NCBI GenBank assembly: GCA_018340805.1
Contig: JACMZG010000008.1
Location: 52,263,998 to 52,327,997, forward strand
Direction of reading: 5' to 3'
From: Microvelia longipes
Lineage: Eukaryota > Arthropoda > Insecta > Hemiptera > Veliidae
DNA: 64,000 bases
This document shows positions 45,346 through 57,429 of this stretch, piece by piece. The position numbers and the translations under genes are program-made. The stretch's first letter is position 1, and every line of letters begins with the position of its first letter. The notes beneath the pieces are model-generated. The model ran no database searches, was not told where the DNA came from, and was given only the letters and a program-made list of their open reading frames with translations.

Positions 45346-47591
45346 TCTTCTCTGAACATTAATACCACCTAATGTATATTGTAGTACGTTTATGACTCGC
45401 TTCGCACGTATTCAAACAGTTAAATAGTCTGCTTAATTTCCAGCGGCCGCCCATCAACTTTTTGACCTCGCTCACTGCTATTTAACACTAGTGATCCCAC
45501 AAAAACTATACTAGCCACATTGAAAAAAAAAACTTTGTGTACTTGTTCTTTACTTAAAGAATGTGATTGTTTGATTTAAAAAACCCGTATATATGTCTTT
45601 GATAAAAACTGAATCAATCTTAATAAGATAAAACCTGACACATTTGTTTTTCTTATACATACCTGTATGCCTGTTGAATTTCAACTTAATCTAAGAAGTT
45701 TTCCGCTTTTTATCAAATTTTTAAAAATGCTCTCTGATTCATTAATACTGATTAATGACGCGATAATGAAGTTATTTCTTATATTTCTAGTAATTTGTAA
45801 CCCAAGATAATTCTAAAACCCTAAAATTTATTTGTTATATAATATTTGTTTCAAGTTTTAATTCTCTAATATAAACACAATGCGAGTTACAATGAATAGA
45901 CACATATACATACACTTACACAAATAAAGAAAATATTAAAGGGATAACTCCAGTGAAATTCCGTTTTCGGTTTGTTGGTGCGTAATTTATGATATTTATT
46001 CGTAATTTATTAAATAGGAAAAAAATTAAATTAATAAAACAAATAAAATACATTAACTAAAAGATATTTATATTTTTTCAATATTTAATAAATAGAATTT
46101 GTAAAATCTTAAAGATTTGTTTCCAAAGAAACATAAGAAGCAAGACGGTTTACTCGTACATATCTTTGACTGTACTTTGTTATATAGGTGAAACAATTGA
46201 ATATGAGGAACATTTAACGTTAAACAACTTGAATTTCGAGTATTAACAGTATAAAGCAAAAGAAAATAATCTAACAAGAACTCAGGCAGTACTAAGAATC
46301 CTTTCAAGACATGACTCTGTGAACATTCTACAGAATGTAAATCTATTCAGCTTGGATGCCTGAGCATTCAACCGTATAAGAAACTCTCCGTGAATGAAAC
46401 AACCCTTAATCTAAAGATTATATCACTTTCGACCTAAACTTGTTTACTTGTATTATTTGATAACAAATCGTAAGTTCTAAACTTAAATGTTTAGGTATTA
46501 ACAATTAAAACCAAAAAAACTGATAAGATTCCACACTTATTAAATTGTATTTTAGAAATGTTAATTACACCAGGTTAGTTTTAAAACGCTTGTCCATTTT
46601 TTTCTTCAATTCATCTAATAATTACTTTATTTATAGTACATTGATTTGTTTATCTGTTGTTATAATTAGGTATTCATAGAAACAGCAGTAAAAAAGTTGT
46701 TATTTAACTTCGGAAAATAAAAGAGATGAAAGCAGCTTTCATGAAATACACTAGAGAGGATATTATAAAGTTATAACTATAAATTATTATACTCAATTAG
46801 AGCTATCTTGAAGATTAGGTTTCTTGGGCTTAATATTTCCCAAAATAAGTTAGCGAAAAAGCAATAATTCTTTAAATATGAAGCTAAAAAGAATGGAGAA
46901 ATCCATAAAATTCATGTTACATGCTTTAATAACCAGCAAGTATGTTGCGATACATTGAAAAGGAGTCCTAGGAGAGTGATACGTTTTATTACAATGTTAC
47001 ATTAAATTTATGTTGGTTTTTAACAGTTTCGTGCTCCAGAGAACCATTTGCTTCTAAAATACTAAACCAGACGCACTAAAACCTGTTGCAGGTTTTACCT
47101 TTGATACTTAAAGGCAACATGATACCTCCCTAATAATAGGTGTTTGTGTTTAACTCCGATATAATATTTTATCACATATTTTGTTTTATTAATGGCGTTT
47201 AATAGCTACTCAGATAAATTAAATTCATTGTATTGCTTTGAACAAATTGTTTATACAAAGTATTTAAAATATTTAGTTATATTACACCTTTAATCCCCTA
47301 AAGATAACAAGTTACAAATATTGATAAATTCCAAAAACTACAATTTAGCCTTACCACTTGTATCGTCGTAGCTGCTGTCAGTGTTGCCGATTTTGTTAAT
47401 ATTTAAAAAGAAACAGTAAGTAGGGCACTACTATCAACTCACTTTATCGTCGTCGAATAGGCAAGCTTTACTAAAATGTTGTCTTTAAATATAATAATGC
47501 TCACATTAACCTTAATAATAATAGGTCAGTTATAAAGGCTAGGGAGATAGCCGAACCCTCTTCATTAAACAAAGTTGCTCTTAGTTAACGA
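45346..47591. other. AT-rich intergenic DNA
   Basis: 45390-45500 has further tail-like scraps (GACTCGCTTCGCACG, GACCTCGCTCACTGC, ACTAGTGATCCC). The rest has no recognised gene or repeat. Confidence 0.5.
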
Positions 47592-47925
47592 CATAGAGAT
47601 ATCATTTCTAGAGAGGCTCTATACGTTAAATTGTGAAACATCGAAAAAGTTACCTGGCCACCTTCGATTATATACAATCAAATAATCAGTAAAAAATTAC
47701 AGTTATTTATATAGGATATCGTTAACAATACAAGTCAATACACGAACAGTGTGCGGGAAGCCAAAATCAATTGATTTATTATAACCTCAATTCACTTTTG
47801 AAGGAGATTTCAATGAGGTTACACAGAGCCCCAGAGAGCCCCAAAAATGTTTCAGGCCTCTCAATGTATTGAGATAGGCTATGCCCCCTCTAGTATAATC
47901 TCTATGGTTAACGAGACCTCATCAG
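47592..47925 (+). repeat. Family F, copy 2
   Basis: Direct copy of 14615-14981, with ACATCGAAAAAGTTACCTG, GTGCGGGAAGCC, CAATGAGGTTACACAGAGCC, GAGAGCCCC, CTCTCAATGTATTGAGATAG and GCCCCCTCTAGTAT. Confidence 0.65.
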
Positions 47926-49149
47926 GTCTGTTTCTATATAGTCATGAGATAATAATATGCACTCTGCAATTGGAACATGATATGGAAGATACTAACGCCA
48001 TTTATAGTTGTTAAAGATTTTACAAAATTAAGATTCAAGCCTGAAAAATCAGTACGTTTCACTAGTGCTACTATTAGGTAGTATCTATGAATGTTATCAT
48101 AGTGTTTAAATAGCTAAAAGAGGTTAAATTGGTCTAAAGGACTTTTATTAAGACTTGAACAACTCTCCTGTTACTGTCTCTCTTGTTTTAAATCGAAATG
48201 TAATGACTTTGATTGAAATATTCGGTCAAGTCCATGTAAAATATTCATAAAAAGAAAGTTTTTCTGACATCATCATTAAAGATGAAAAATTCGTACTAAG
48301 TTTATAAAAAGAAATTTAATATCTTAAAGACTATAAAGCGAAAGAGCGCTTGAATAATAAAATTATGAACACTGAGTGGAAAAAGGCAAAGAAAGTGAAG
48401 CTATATATTCTGATAATTTCCTTTTAATAAGCAATGTAGTATAGATATTATTTTTACAAGGTAAACTCAAGCTTTTTGCCTCCTGGGAGTTAAAAGTTTT
48501 TTATTCCAAGGTTGTAATAAAACAGAGGCTGAAGAAGTTTCGGTAAGAACTTTCCCTGTATTTTTTACCTTGCGGCTTTGTTACTTCTTAAGACATTATT
48601 GACCCTTTTTCAAGATAACTTTTTCATCTTAACCCGCTATTATACTTTGTAACATTAATATATAAAAATTTATAATTACTTGTAAAAGATAATAAAAGTT
48701 AAATGAACATCTTCATCATAGCGATAGAATTGACAATGTAATTGTCAAATAAATACTTTGATGAAATTCATTGTTTCATTAATATCATTGTTGAGTATTT
48801 AAGATGAAAGATGAGAAGTTTAATTTACAAGAACTCTATTTTCTTTGATTCAACGAATTAATAAGTTCAAGGCTGTCTTTTATTATTTTAGATTTAGGGC
48901 ATATTATAAGTTCTTAAATTGTAATAAAATAAGGGTTAATTATGTTAATGATAATAATTAAATATGGAAAACCCCCTACCTGCCCACACATGACCTGAGG
49001 ATGCTTCAGTCCCCTCATATTTTTTTTTATTTATTTCTATATTTATTGAACGAACGGCATTGAGTTCTTTATTAGACGGCTAAGTGGCACTATATTCAAT
49101 ATTTTGTTAGTTTGTATAAATGTTTGATTGTATTTATGTTTGTTTGTTT
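47926..49149. other. AT-rich intergenic DNA
   Basis: No gene recognised. TTGACAATGTAATTGTCAA near 48730 is a small perfect hairpin. Confidence 0.5.
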
Positions 49150-49835
49150 GTACGTCTCGCGAAGCAAGCTCTTCTTAATTAAACTAATTATTACTTACAG
49201 CATTCTAACGAACGAAGCGAGACTCTTTGCGTATATTTATAGCAATCAAGAGAGCGAAGCGAGCCTTTTTTACCTAACACTTTATTTTATCAATCTGGCG
49301 AGACTCTTTGTGATATCTGCAAAAATATTTATAGCCTTCGAGCAAAGTGAATCGAGCCTTCTAGCGAGCAAAGCGAGCCTTTTTTACATTTATGTATACA
49401 TTTAAATACTTTTTTTAATCTAATATTGTTGTATTTCAGCAATCTTGTGAGCGAAGCGAGCCTCTTAGATATATTTGCATTAATTTATTTATGCCTAATA
49501 AATAATAATAATATAATAATAATAATAAATAATAAATAAATATAAATGCTATTATTTATAGCATTCTAGCCTGTAAAGCGATCCTTTATTACATTTACGT
49601 ATATATGTATATACATCTAGCGAGCCTGTTGGTAATGCTCCAAATGTTATATGTTAGCATTCTGAAGCAAAGTGAGCCTTTTGTTTATATATTTGCATAC
49701 ATATTAATAGCAAGCTAGCGATCGAAGCTCCTTAATTGTTTATATCAGCATTTGCTTAAAGCATTTTTTAAATGTATGTAAATAGTGGTAGCAACCAAGC
49801 GAAACATTATCTTTATTTAATTAAGCGAGCCTGTT
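49150..49835 (+). repeat. Array of GAGCGAAGCGAGCC units
   Basis: About ten units, each with a form of GCATTCTAGCGAGC or GAGCGAAGCGAGCCTTTTT followed by an AT-rich linker with ATTTATGTATAC. Spacing varies from about 35 to 110 bp. The core resembles the tail motif of family A (GAGCGAAGCGAGTC) but is followed by CC rather than CG. The frame at 49112-49405 is repetitive and not a gene. Confidence 0.75.
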
Positions 49836-50146
49836 ATTAATTAATTTTATTTGGTGTATTCTTCTAACATTAGTTCCTGATGCAACGCATTACTAGTTTC
49901 TGTATCGTTATCGTGTTTATTTTTTTTCAGTTTATTGATAAAAAATGATTATTGATTAACTCTGGCAAATTTCCAGTTTTGAATAACTTTTATTAGAAAC
50001 AAGCATGGGAAACAAACTAGTATCTATGAAATAAACACAAATCATTTTTTGTTGTTTTACTATAATATAAAATGTATTAAAAAACAATTTGTGTAAAATA
50101 AATGATTCATATTAAATTCTCTATCCTCAAAACTCTGCAGCGTCAT
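49836..50146. other. AT-rich intergenic DNA
   Basis: Nothing recognised. Confidence 0.5.
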
Positions 50147-50585
50147 TGCCAAGTCCAGTATTAACTAACATAACAACTTAAGGTGTTACATTTCGGTGGT
50201 TTTCATGCAGTCCTATCTTTTCATTATTACCTACTCCCCCCCCCTTTACTTAGAAAGAAGATTCGTCTAGTAAATATATCTTCTAAACATTCATGAGTAA
50301 TTGTCTTTGACTTAGTAATTGTCTTAGTAATTATCTTTATAATTGACTAGTCATTGCCAAGTCTAATAGTTACTGACGACTACGCACCTGTTTCGTAGTC
50401 TAATGTGACTTACTAAAGTAACACCTTATAGAAAGTATAAGGTGTTACATTTCGGGGGTTTTCATAAAGTCCTATCTTTTCATTGGGGCCACCCTCTCCC
50501 CCCCCCTACCCCTCTTTAACAATAAAGAAGATTGTCTCTCAAATGTATCCTCTAAACAGTACTGAGTAACGAGCTTTAAAGAGTC
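50147..50585 (+). repeat. Diverged tandem duplication
   Basis: CATTGCCAAGTC, AAGGTGTTACATTTCGG, GGTTTTCAT..AGTCCTATC, a C-rich run and AAGAAGATT..TCT occur in the same order twice, at 50147-50300 and 50352-50585. Confidence 0.6.
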
Positions 50586-50899
50586 AAAGTCATTTACAGA
50601 TATTTACAAAATCAAATACTAATTTGAAGAATTAGTAGTATTAGTAGTATTTATTTTTCGTTCTTCATCACGCAAATGAAGAACAAAAAGCAGAACCTGT
50701 TGCTGCTAGTTAAAGGTGGGACCTTAGTTTCCTAGTCTATCTTCTGAGTTTTATCGGAAGATATCTTATTTTATCTATATAATTAACTTTTCTATGCGGT
50801 CATTTAAGATGATATAATAAATGTGTATAATTAACCATGGGTTCATCTGCACGCTAGTGTATATTCTGTCGCCGCGTAGTTTAATAATGTCTCGTCTTC

Positions 50900-51112
50900 T
50901 TGGGACTTTTTAGTAAATTAAAAAGCAATGAAATAGATATGTTCTATGTTGATTGGCAGGAAAATGTAATATTTATGATATACGTAACAAATTTAGCCTC
51001 TAAGCTGAAACCGAGGGTTAGTTATAAAAAATACCTGCAGGAACGAAACCGAAGGGGTCATTCAAAAATTAAATGTAGACGTTTAGCCGACGAAGACATA
51101 AGTCGGCTGTAA
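50900..51112 (+). CDS. Unassigned short frame, possible exon
   Basis: Seventy codons with a balanced composition: NEIDMFYVDWQENVIFMIYV, then SYKKYLQERNRRGHSKIKCR. A pyrimidine-rich stretch ending TTTTTAG lies at about 50911-50917 and could be a 3' splice site. The stop falls just before the family F copy. No family was recognised and it may be noise. Confidence 0.18.
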   Translation: MGLFSKLKSNEIDMFYVDWQENVIFMIYVTNLASKLKPRVSYKKYLQERNRRGHSKIKCRRLADEDISRL

Positions 51113-51225
51113 CTTCAATTCACTTTTCAAGGAGGTTTCGGTGAATTAAAGTAGAGCCTTTGAGAGCCCCAAAAATATTATAAAGCTTCTTAATGTATTG
51201 ATATAGGACATTCCCTCTCTAGTAT
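51108..51225 (+). repeat. Family F, partial copy 3
   Basis: TAACTTCAATTCACTTTTCA, GAGGTTTCGGTGA, GAGAGCCCCAAAAATA and TCTTAATGTATTGATATAGG match the right half of family F. Confidence 0.6.
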
Positions 51226-52967
51226 TATGAACATTTCCTTAACATTTCCTAGTATTATTAACATATTAACATTGCTACATAAATAAGTATACATAGAACA
51301 CGTAGGAATATTTTGATATTAATTATGGTAGATAATAGTTTTATAATCCTGGATTAGTGTAGTTTTGAGTCCTACTTTTAGATGTTAGTGCATAGGTTTG
51401 CTTGAGAATAATTGATCTTAAACACGTATACCTTACATCCTTATACGAGTACACACAACGATTTAACGTCCTACCTTACAATCTACCTCACAACCTACCT
51501 TACAACGTTCTTCTGTGTTACAATTATCTTTCAAACGAAAAAAAGACTCAGAAGAAGTACATGTGTGGTAAAGGATTTTCCACCCCATTAGTCAAGCTTG
51601 TTGAGGAAAAACCAACCACTAAAACATCTTCTTTACTGCTCTCAGCATTTCCACGCAACATTTCACAACCGCGTCGCGATTTTTTTTATAAACTTTCTTT
51701 GCCATTTCTTTTTTCCTGAGTATTATTTTCTTTACAACGATTTCCTTCCCAATCACGACATTGCTTTTATTTTAAAAAAGTAAATTTACCGGAAAATAAC
51801 ACTGCATAACATTTAGAATAAAACCACAGCTCTGCGGGTAAATTCAAAGAAAACTTCTTTTTCCATTACATCGTGATCGCCTCACAATTTTTCAAAATTT
51901 CAGAAAATAAGAAAGGTTAAAGTATTTTAATAAAACACAAAGGCGACACTAAGTTTAAAAGTTATTTAATTAATAATGACTGGAAAGAACTCTGTAATTT
52001 TCCAACAATAAACCTGACCAACAAGTGACTATCGATTATTCTTGTCAGTAAAATGTACTGACAGGAGGTAAACGTTTTGAGCTAGACCTAAAGAATTTCA
52101 AACTAATCTTCAACAAAATCAAATCAGAGTTTCCAAACACAGACCTCGCTTTTTGTTGATAAAGAGTTTTTAATTAAAAAATGAATTTTTGTTTCTAAGA
52201 GACAAAATAAAAAAAATGGGGTAGGTACCTGGGAACTTTTCTTTACATCTTTAAACTCACCGCATCAAAAGAATAATGAGAATATTAATTACTTCGGTCT
52301 CCCTACTCTTGACCTCAGAAAATAACGCTTAGAGTAGTATAACAATTCTATTTTATTTTACTATTTTATTTTAATAAAATAAAAAAAATAGTTATATACT
52401 TACATATAAAATAATTTAAGTTTAATATATAGTGTATGTTATATGTTGTAATATAAATTAATTTTGTACATAATGTTCATCAACATGTATATTGTATGCA
52501 TAATTATTTAATATTAGTTAAGTATAATTGTAAGTAGTTGCTTTAATAAGAAATTTAAATTTTAATTTATTAATTCAAAGAATAAAATATATAGTAATAT
52601 ACATGAGTATTAAATTCCTTATTATTATAAATATTTTATAATTAAATGATTCATGGAAAATAAATCAAATAAATTCAATGAGAAATGTTATAGATTAGGA
52701 GAATCGTAAATAATATAGAAAATTAGAAAAGACTAATAAAAATTAAAATAAAATTAATTAAACATACCTATAAAATAAGGAAAAAAATAAATAATATAGG
52801 TGTACCAACCTAATTTATCTTGTAAAGTTCCACGGCAAAACTCCGAATTGGCTCTAATTTAGTTATTATTATATATATAATGTATGTTAATAAAAATTGT
52901 TTAATTAATTGTTAAATTATTGTGCAAATAAATGGAAATAAAGAAATTAATAAAAATGTATAACATT
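51226..52967. other. AT-rich intergenic DNA
   Basis: No recognised gene. A 105-codon plus-strand frame at 51402-51719 begins with ACCTTACAA-type short repeats (residues LPYNLPHNLPYN) and continues through EEKPTTKTSSLLLSAF; it has no recognised domain and is not called as a gene. 52330-52960 is extremely AT-rich. Confidence 0.45.
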
Positions 52968-53045
52968 TCACTCGCTTTGCTCGTCCAGAGATACCCAATA
53001 CTGCGATTACATGAATGTCCAAAAATAAGAAATGGTTATAGCGAT
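52968..53045 (-). repeat. Family A tail scrap
   Basis: TTTCACTCGCTTTGCTCGTC and ATGAATGTCCAAAAATA resemble the tail on the minus strand. Confidence 0.45.
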
Positions 53046-54114
53046 TTTTCATTATGTCATACCTATTATAAGAATGATAATGCTTGTTAAGAGCCTTGAT
53101 ATTTATCAGGAATAACCATCTCAGATCTTAGTGGCATCTATAGTTACTTAATTAATCCAAATAAACAAAGAACGTATCTTAGACTATGAACACCAGACCT
53201 CTGTGGTCTCAAAGGTCTGTATTGAAAAACTGAGTTTTTCACAAAAGTAGTCTCAATATCCATTACATTGGTAACATTGGCAATTAACGAGAGACCTTAG
53301 ATTAGAGAAAAATAAATTCTACAATTATGTAACTAGGCTGGTTATGTTGGTGAAATTGGAAGTTTTATAATGTTTTAACCCTATTCGCACTTTCATCGAT
53401 GTTACATTAGCTAGAAATTTAAGCTACAAAATCTTTACTTAAATCTGTCCAATTATATTTTGATAAAACTCTAATGACATAAAGCCTTCTTAAACCTAAA
53501 TTGACATAAAAAGCTTAATATTTTGTCAAAAAATTTAAAAAGGAAATTTTGAATATTTATTTTAAACAATATTAAGAAAAGCTGTCTTAAGAAAATATTG
53601 TCAGCCTACTTAAATGAGAAATAAACTTAGAGAAAACATAAGTTTGTTTAGAGACAACTGTTAAGACTTGGTAAGAAGTTTATAACTCAAAGAAGCATTA
53701 TATTCCCATTCAACTCTTAAATTCTTTAACATTGCAAACTATTTCCAACTTAAGGTGACCTCTATACTTATGATACGCGCTTGTTTCAGGTTTCTACTGA
53801 AATACCTTCACAAAAAACAACCAAAATTACAGAAAATAAAACGCGTGACGATTGACGCAACAAGTTATTAGATACTTTTCCGCTCAGAATAAAAATATCT
53901 ATTAAGATAATAATCTAGAATTTATCTATTACAGAATGAATTTTACAACAGACATGAGTCGTAAATTAGGTTTTCATAAGTTGCGACTTCGCCCCGTAAA
54001 CGCATTTCACGCTCCTAAGAACGTAAAATGAGAGTTATGGAAAACTATAAACTATGGAAACGGAAACGAAGCACGCATAGACGGGCTGGCAAAGGTCAAA
54101 ATGTTATATACATA
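53046..54114. other. AT-rich intergenic DNA
   Basis: Nothing recognised. Confidence 0.5.
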
Positions 54115-54900
54115 AGTATCCGAGGTACCTCAAAACTATTCCCCGTCACATCAAATTCGCTACGCTTATCCTTCATACTTCTGACTCGCTTCGTTCGTCC
54201 TCAGTATTTACAATTCGCCAAATATATACTACAGCATGTCTTTATGTTGCATTATATCGGACTCAATTCACTCTTCTTTAGATAGTAAATACATCCGTTT
54301 CATTCCCATCGGTTACTCATCTAGGCACTGACCACGCACGATGCTGCTTAACTATTATGATTCAACAAAAATCATGGGTACACATGTTGTGATGAAACGA
54401 AACTAAATATACTTATTTATAAAGTAATAGTATACACTTGTGCTTAATTTCAACTCAATTGGATTATTTGTCGATGTTTGAACAATTTTCTAAAATACCT
54501 ACATAAGTCATCTGATAATTTTTTGCTGATAATAAGGTGAAACTTAGCACATATGTTGATCTTATACATGGCTACATGCGTTTTAAATCTCAACCCGATC
54601 GCAAACTTTTTCTGCGTTTCATGATTTTTCGAAATTTTCGCCAGGTCATTAATGCAAGTTAATGTCGTCATAAAAACTTATTTTCTGGATAGGACAATTA
54701 CAGCTATAGACTGATTTTTGTACAAAGTTTCACCTCTATAGCATAAATACACTGGGAGCAACGATGATAACAGACACTCACATACAGACAGACAACTTTG
54801 TGAAAACTACTCAGAAAATCTTAACACTTGAAACGGATAATCGCGGTTTCATATTTTTTGCAAACACAATACTTTTTCTATATATCTACGGTATAAATGA
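54115..54900 (-). repeat. Family A, most complete copy
   Basis: On the minus strand the order is: head TTATACCGTAGATATATAG, AAAGTATTGTGTTTGC, CTGAGTAGTTTTCACAAAG, TTGTCTGTCTGTATGTGAG, GTGTATTTATGCTATAGAGG, TTGTACAAAAATCAGTC, a 200-bp section with AGCACATATGTTGATC read in reverse, ATAAATAAGTATATTTAG, then the 5S-like module (54300-54354, GTTAAGCAGCATCGTGCGTG and AGATGAGTAACCGATGGGAA), and the tail GACGAACGAAGCGAGTCAG, GGATAAGCGTAGCGAATTTG and a final GAGGTACCTCGG. It defines a length of roughly 780 bp. No protein is encoded. Confidence 0.8.
54300..54354 (-). other. 5S rRNA-like promoter module
   Basis: Read on the minus strand it parallels the middle of arthropod 5S rRNA (AAGCAGCGTCGGGCGCGG...GGATGGGTGACC...GGGAATA), that is, box A, the intermediate element and box C recognised by TFIIIA, with several substitutions. 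The first 45 or so bases and the last 15 of 5S rRNA are missing, so this is not a 5S gene. Other copies: 15860, 22553 (truncated), 26041 (truncated), 38952, 59740 and 61640. Confidence 0.65.
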
Positions 54901-55057
54901 GAAAAAGTAAAAACGTGATACATTGGTTTAAGACATCAAATTATAAAAACATTTCTTTACATCTGACAAAAAAACTTTTTACCGAAAAAAGAATCATAAA
55001 CAATAAAAAAACTGAGTTACTAAGTATGAAGATAAGTATTTATTGCTTTTATGTATA
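54901..55057. other. AT-rich spacer
   Basis: Nothing recognised. Confidence 0.4.
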
Positions 55058-55460
55058 TAAAAATTCTGGCACGGTGGTCCGCATGTCGGGCGAATTTTCT
55101 TTAGAAAATATGATGGAATAAGCAGTGGAGTGATATGATAACACGTAGTGTTATCATGTAAGTGTATACGTAAGTGCGAAAACACGTATTCTTTGAAATA
55201 CGTGTTTTCGCACTTAACAATCCATTTCTTGCTTATTGTTTTTGTTTATGCTTTATAACTTGAGCAGTTACTCAATTATCAAGCACAAATCTTAACCCAT
55301 TTTTTGTAATAAACATATGCTATAAACATAATAACTACTGTTATAAACATCAAATGCACTATAACCAACTTATTTTTTTGCGGATGGGAACCTTTTAAAC
55401 GGATTTTGGTCATGTTCTGATGTTAGACTCTCGCCATGACGCCAAGCCAAGTGATTGAAT
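55058..55460 (+). repeat. Family B foldback half-arm plus tRNA-like end
   Basis: AATTCTGGCACGGTGGTCCG and CATGTCGGGCGAATTTTC start the arm. After a small hairpin (ATAACACGTAGTGTTAT) come ACGTGTTTTCGCACTTAACA, CATTTCTTGCTTA and GAGCAGTTACTCAATTATCA. At 55380-55455 GGGAACCTTTTAAACGGATT and CTCGCCATGACGCCAAG match the end of family B, so the body and microsatellite have been lost between. Confidence 0.65.
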
Positions 55461-56504
55461 AGCTATCTACTATAATGCTTTTCTAAGCTTTACTGTAGAT
55501 ATCCGAACATCCTATACATTGCGTAGCAAGACCGCAGAAATTCTACCATACGCTTTGGGAAATGATGACACTATGAGGAGGAGTGAAATGAGTCCCAAGT
55601 CAAATAATCCTAGACTTTACAGCCTGGTATTTTTAAGAATTCTTCCTCTTAGCCTTTTATCGTTTTCATTAAAAACAAAATGGCGGTGGAGCAAAGTTTT
55701 TCCATTCTCTTTTCACAGATTACCTATGTATTTTAAATTAGATAATTTAAAAGAAATGTTTACAAATTTTACAGAAAGATTAAAAGTAGACTAATAGACA
55801 CGAACTGTTTGCGAACATCTTATAAATGTTATTTATAATTTTAAAAATAAACTTTAAGAATAAATAGGTGGTTTCATTTCATTGTATTCTGAATATTTAA
55901 TATTAACAAAAAATAAGTAATATTTTATTGTATCAAATCATCATTGAAATGTTTCATGAGTAATGATGCCTAAAATATTAGTATTAAGATTGCATGTTTG
56001 CGTGCATGTTTCTATCTAATTCAGCCTTTCCAATTTTTTTCTGTCTTTTATTTCTGAATTCATGTACTGAGGAAAAAACAAGAAAAATCCTAAAGAGCAA
56101 TAAAGTACGTTATTTATTATCTCTTGTTATCTTTTTCAAACAAAAGTTGAAAAAGTGTTTCTACCGGGGATAAAGCAATACCATTTGTTTGCAGTTTTCT
56201 GACCTGCTCGTCCCGATGGAATATCAAAATTTTCATGAGACAAAACTTGGGTGTTAAATTATTCCAAACATATATAATTTATTTAATTCAACCATTATGT
56301 TTCAGAATTGATTCCGTGTGTTATTATCACGTTTTGAAAATGCGTTAAAAAGTAGCATAAACGTATCATTACAAAAAGTGCAAATAATGCTGCATTGTGT
56401 AGTGTATAGTCTATGACATAAATATGCGCTTTTTCTTGAAAATGCTTAGGTTATTAAATATATATACCGAAAAACTTAATTGATAAGTAAGAAAGCGCGC
56501 ATTG
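55461..56504. other. Intergenic DNA with one unassigned frame
   Basis: A 91-codon plus-strand frame at 55519-55794 (MRSKTAEILPYALGNDDTMR and on, ending FTNFTERLKVD) is followed by AATAAA-like signals (55845-55865). No domain was recognised and there is no clear splice context, so it is recorded but not called as a gene. Confidence 0.4.
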
Positions 56505-56545
56505 CAAAAGAATTGCCCGCTTTGCGGACCTCCGCGCCAGAATTT
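56505..56545 (-). repeat. End of a family B foldback arm
   Basis: CCCGCTTTGCGGACCTCCGC and GCCAGAATTTTGCAG match the arm end on the minus strand. Confidence 0.5.
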
Positions 56546-56629
56546 TGCAGTGTTTTATAAATTTTCTAAATGTTTGCTGAGTCATTACTGCCAGTTAATA
56601 CATTATCAAATCATTAATTTTCGGATAGC

Positions 56630-57065
56630 ACATCTAGACTTAAAGATCGATTTTTGTACCAAGATTCAACTCATAGTAGCATAAATATACTTGGAGCTAC
56701 AATGATGACACACACGCTTATAGGCACATAGAATTGTGTAAAAACCACTCAGGCGGTCTTAAAACATCTGAATCGGATATTTAATTTGAAATCCAGGTTT
56801 TGGATTAACACTTCAAACACATTAAAAAATAAAATGCCCGTTTTAGGGCCTTTCGCCCCATCTGGTGAGTTGCATCTACTACACTCTAAGAATTAATTAA
56901 AGTTGGCAAAATCTTTTTAATACAAATACTATTCATAAAACCTTAGAGCATAGCCCAGGCTGCGAACCCCGGACCTTCAGTGCCGAAATCGAACGCCTTT
57001 ACTTCAAACACATTACTTTTCCTATATTTTTTACGGTATAAATTAGTAAAAGGAAAAATAACCGA
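56630..57065 (-). repeat. Family A head fragments
   Basis: GATCGATTTTTGTACCAAGA, GCATAAATATACTTGGAGCT, AAAAACCACTCAGGCGGTC and ATCCAGGTTTTGGATTAAC match the head on the minus strand. A second head end, CAAACACATTACTTTTCC and TTTACGGTATAAATTAG, lies at 57005-57050, separated by unrelated sequence that includes AAATGCCCGTTTTAGGGCC near 56830. Confidence 0.6.
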
Positions 57066-57347
57066 AAAAAGGACGCAGTTCTTTCTAGTTACGCAAAAAT
57101 GTTAAAGCATACTCCTGTTTAATAAGTTTTAAGAGGTATTAAATCTGTCGTTACAAGTAAGTTTCAAACAGCCTCAAGAGTTATTTTTCAAACGAGAAGA
57201 ACATACTGGTTTGAGTAATTTCAGTGCTCATACACTTAAAACTTTAAAGTTTTAAACTTGTTAACAGCTTAAATGAATGATTGACGTCAGTAAAATCTTA
57301 GCAAGTTAAGCTAATTTAATTTCACCTATGAAATCTTTTTATAAATT
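57066..57347. other. AT-rich spacer
   Basis: Contains a TGACGTCA octamer at 57282-57289. Nothing else recognised. Confidence 0.4.
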
Positions 57348-57386
57348 TAACTAGCAGTGATACCCGAGCTTCGCTCGGCAAATATT
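57348..57386 (+). repeat. Hairpin terminus ACCCGAGCTTCGCTCGG
   Basis: ACTAGCAGTGATACCCGAGC and TTCGCTCGG form a GC-rich stem-loop. The same terminus, ACTAGCAGGGATACCCGTGC and TTCGCACGGG, is at 63912-63940. Similar hairpins begin or end dispersed elements in many invertebrate genomes; the class was not determined here. Confidence 0.55.
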
Positions 57387-57429
57387 TATTTTTGTAACAG
57401 CAAATTGTTAATTATTCCTTTGAGGACTA

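Noticed and set aside
44996..49835. CRISPR arrays
   Set aside because: The repeats are diverged, spacers are not unique and regular, there are no cas genes, and the window is eukaryotic.
50900..51112. Ciliary membrane protein exon suggested by the IDMFYVDW residues
   Set aside because: The match is limited to a few residues and the sequence after it does not follow any family I can recall with confidence.
54300..54354. Genuine 5S rRNA gene
   Set aside because: Only the central half is present, with many substitutions, embedded in a dispersed repeat.
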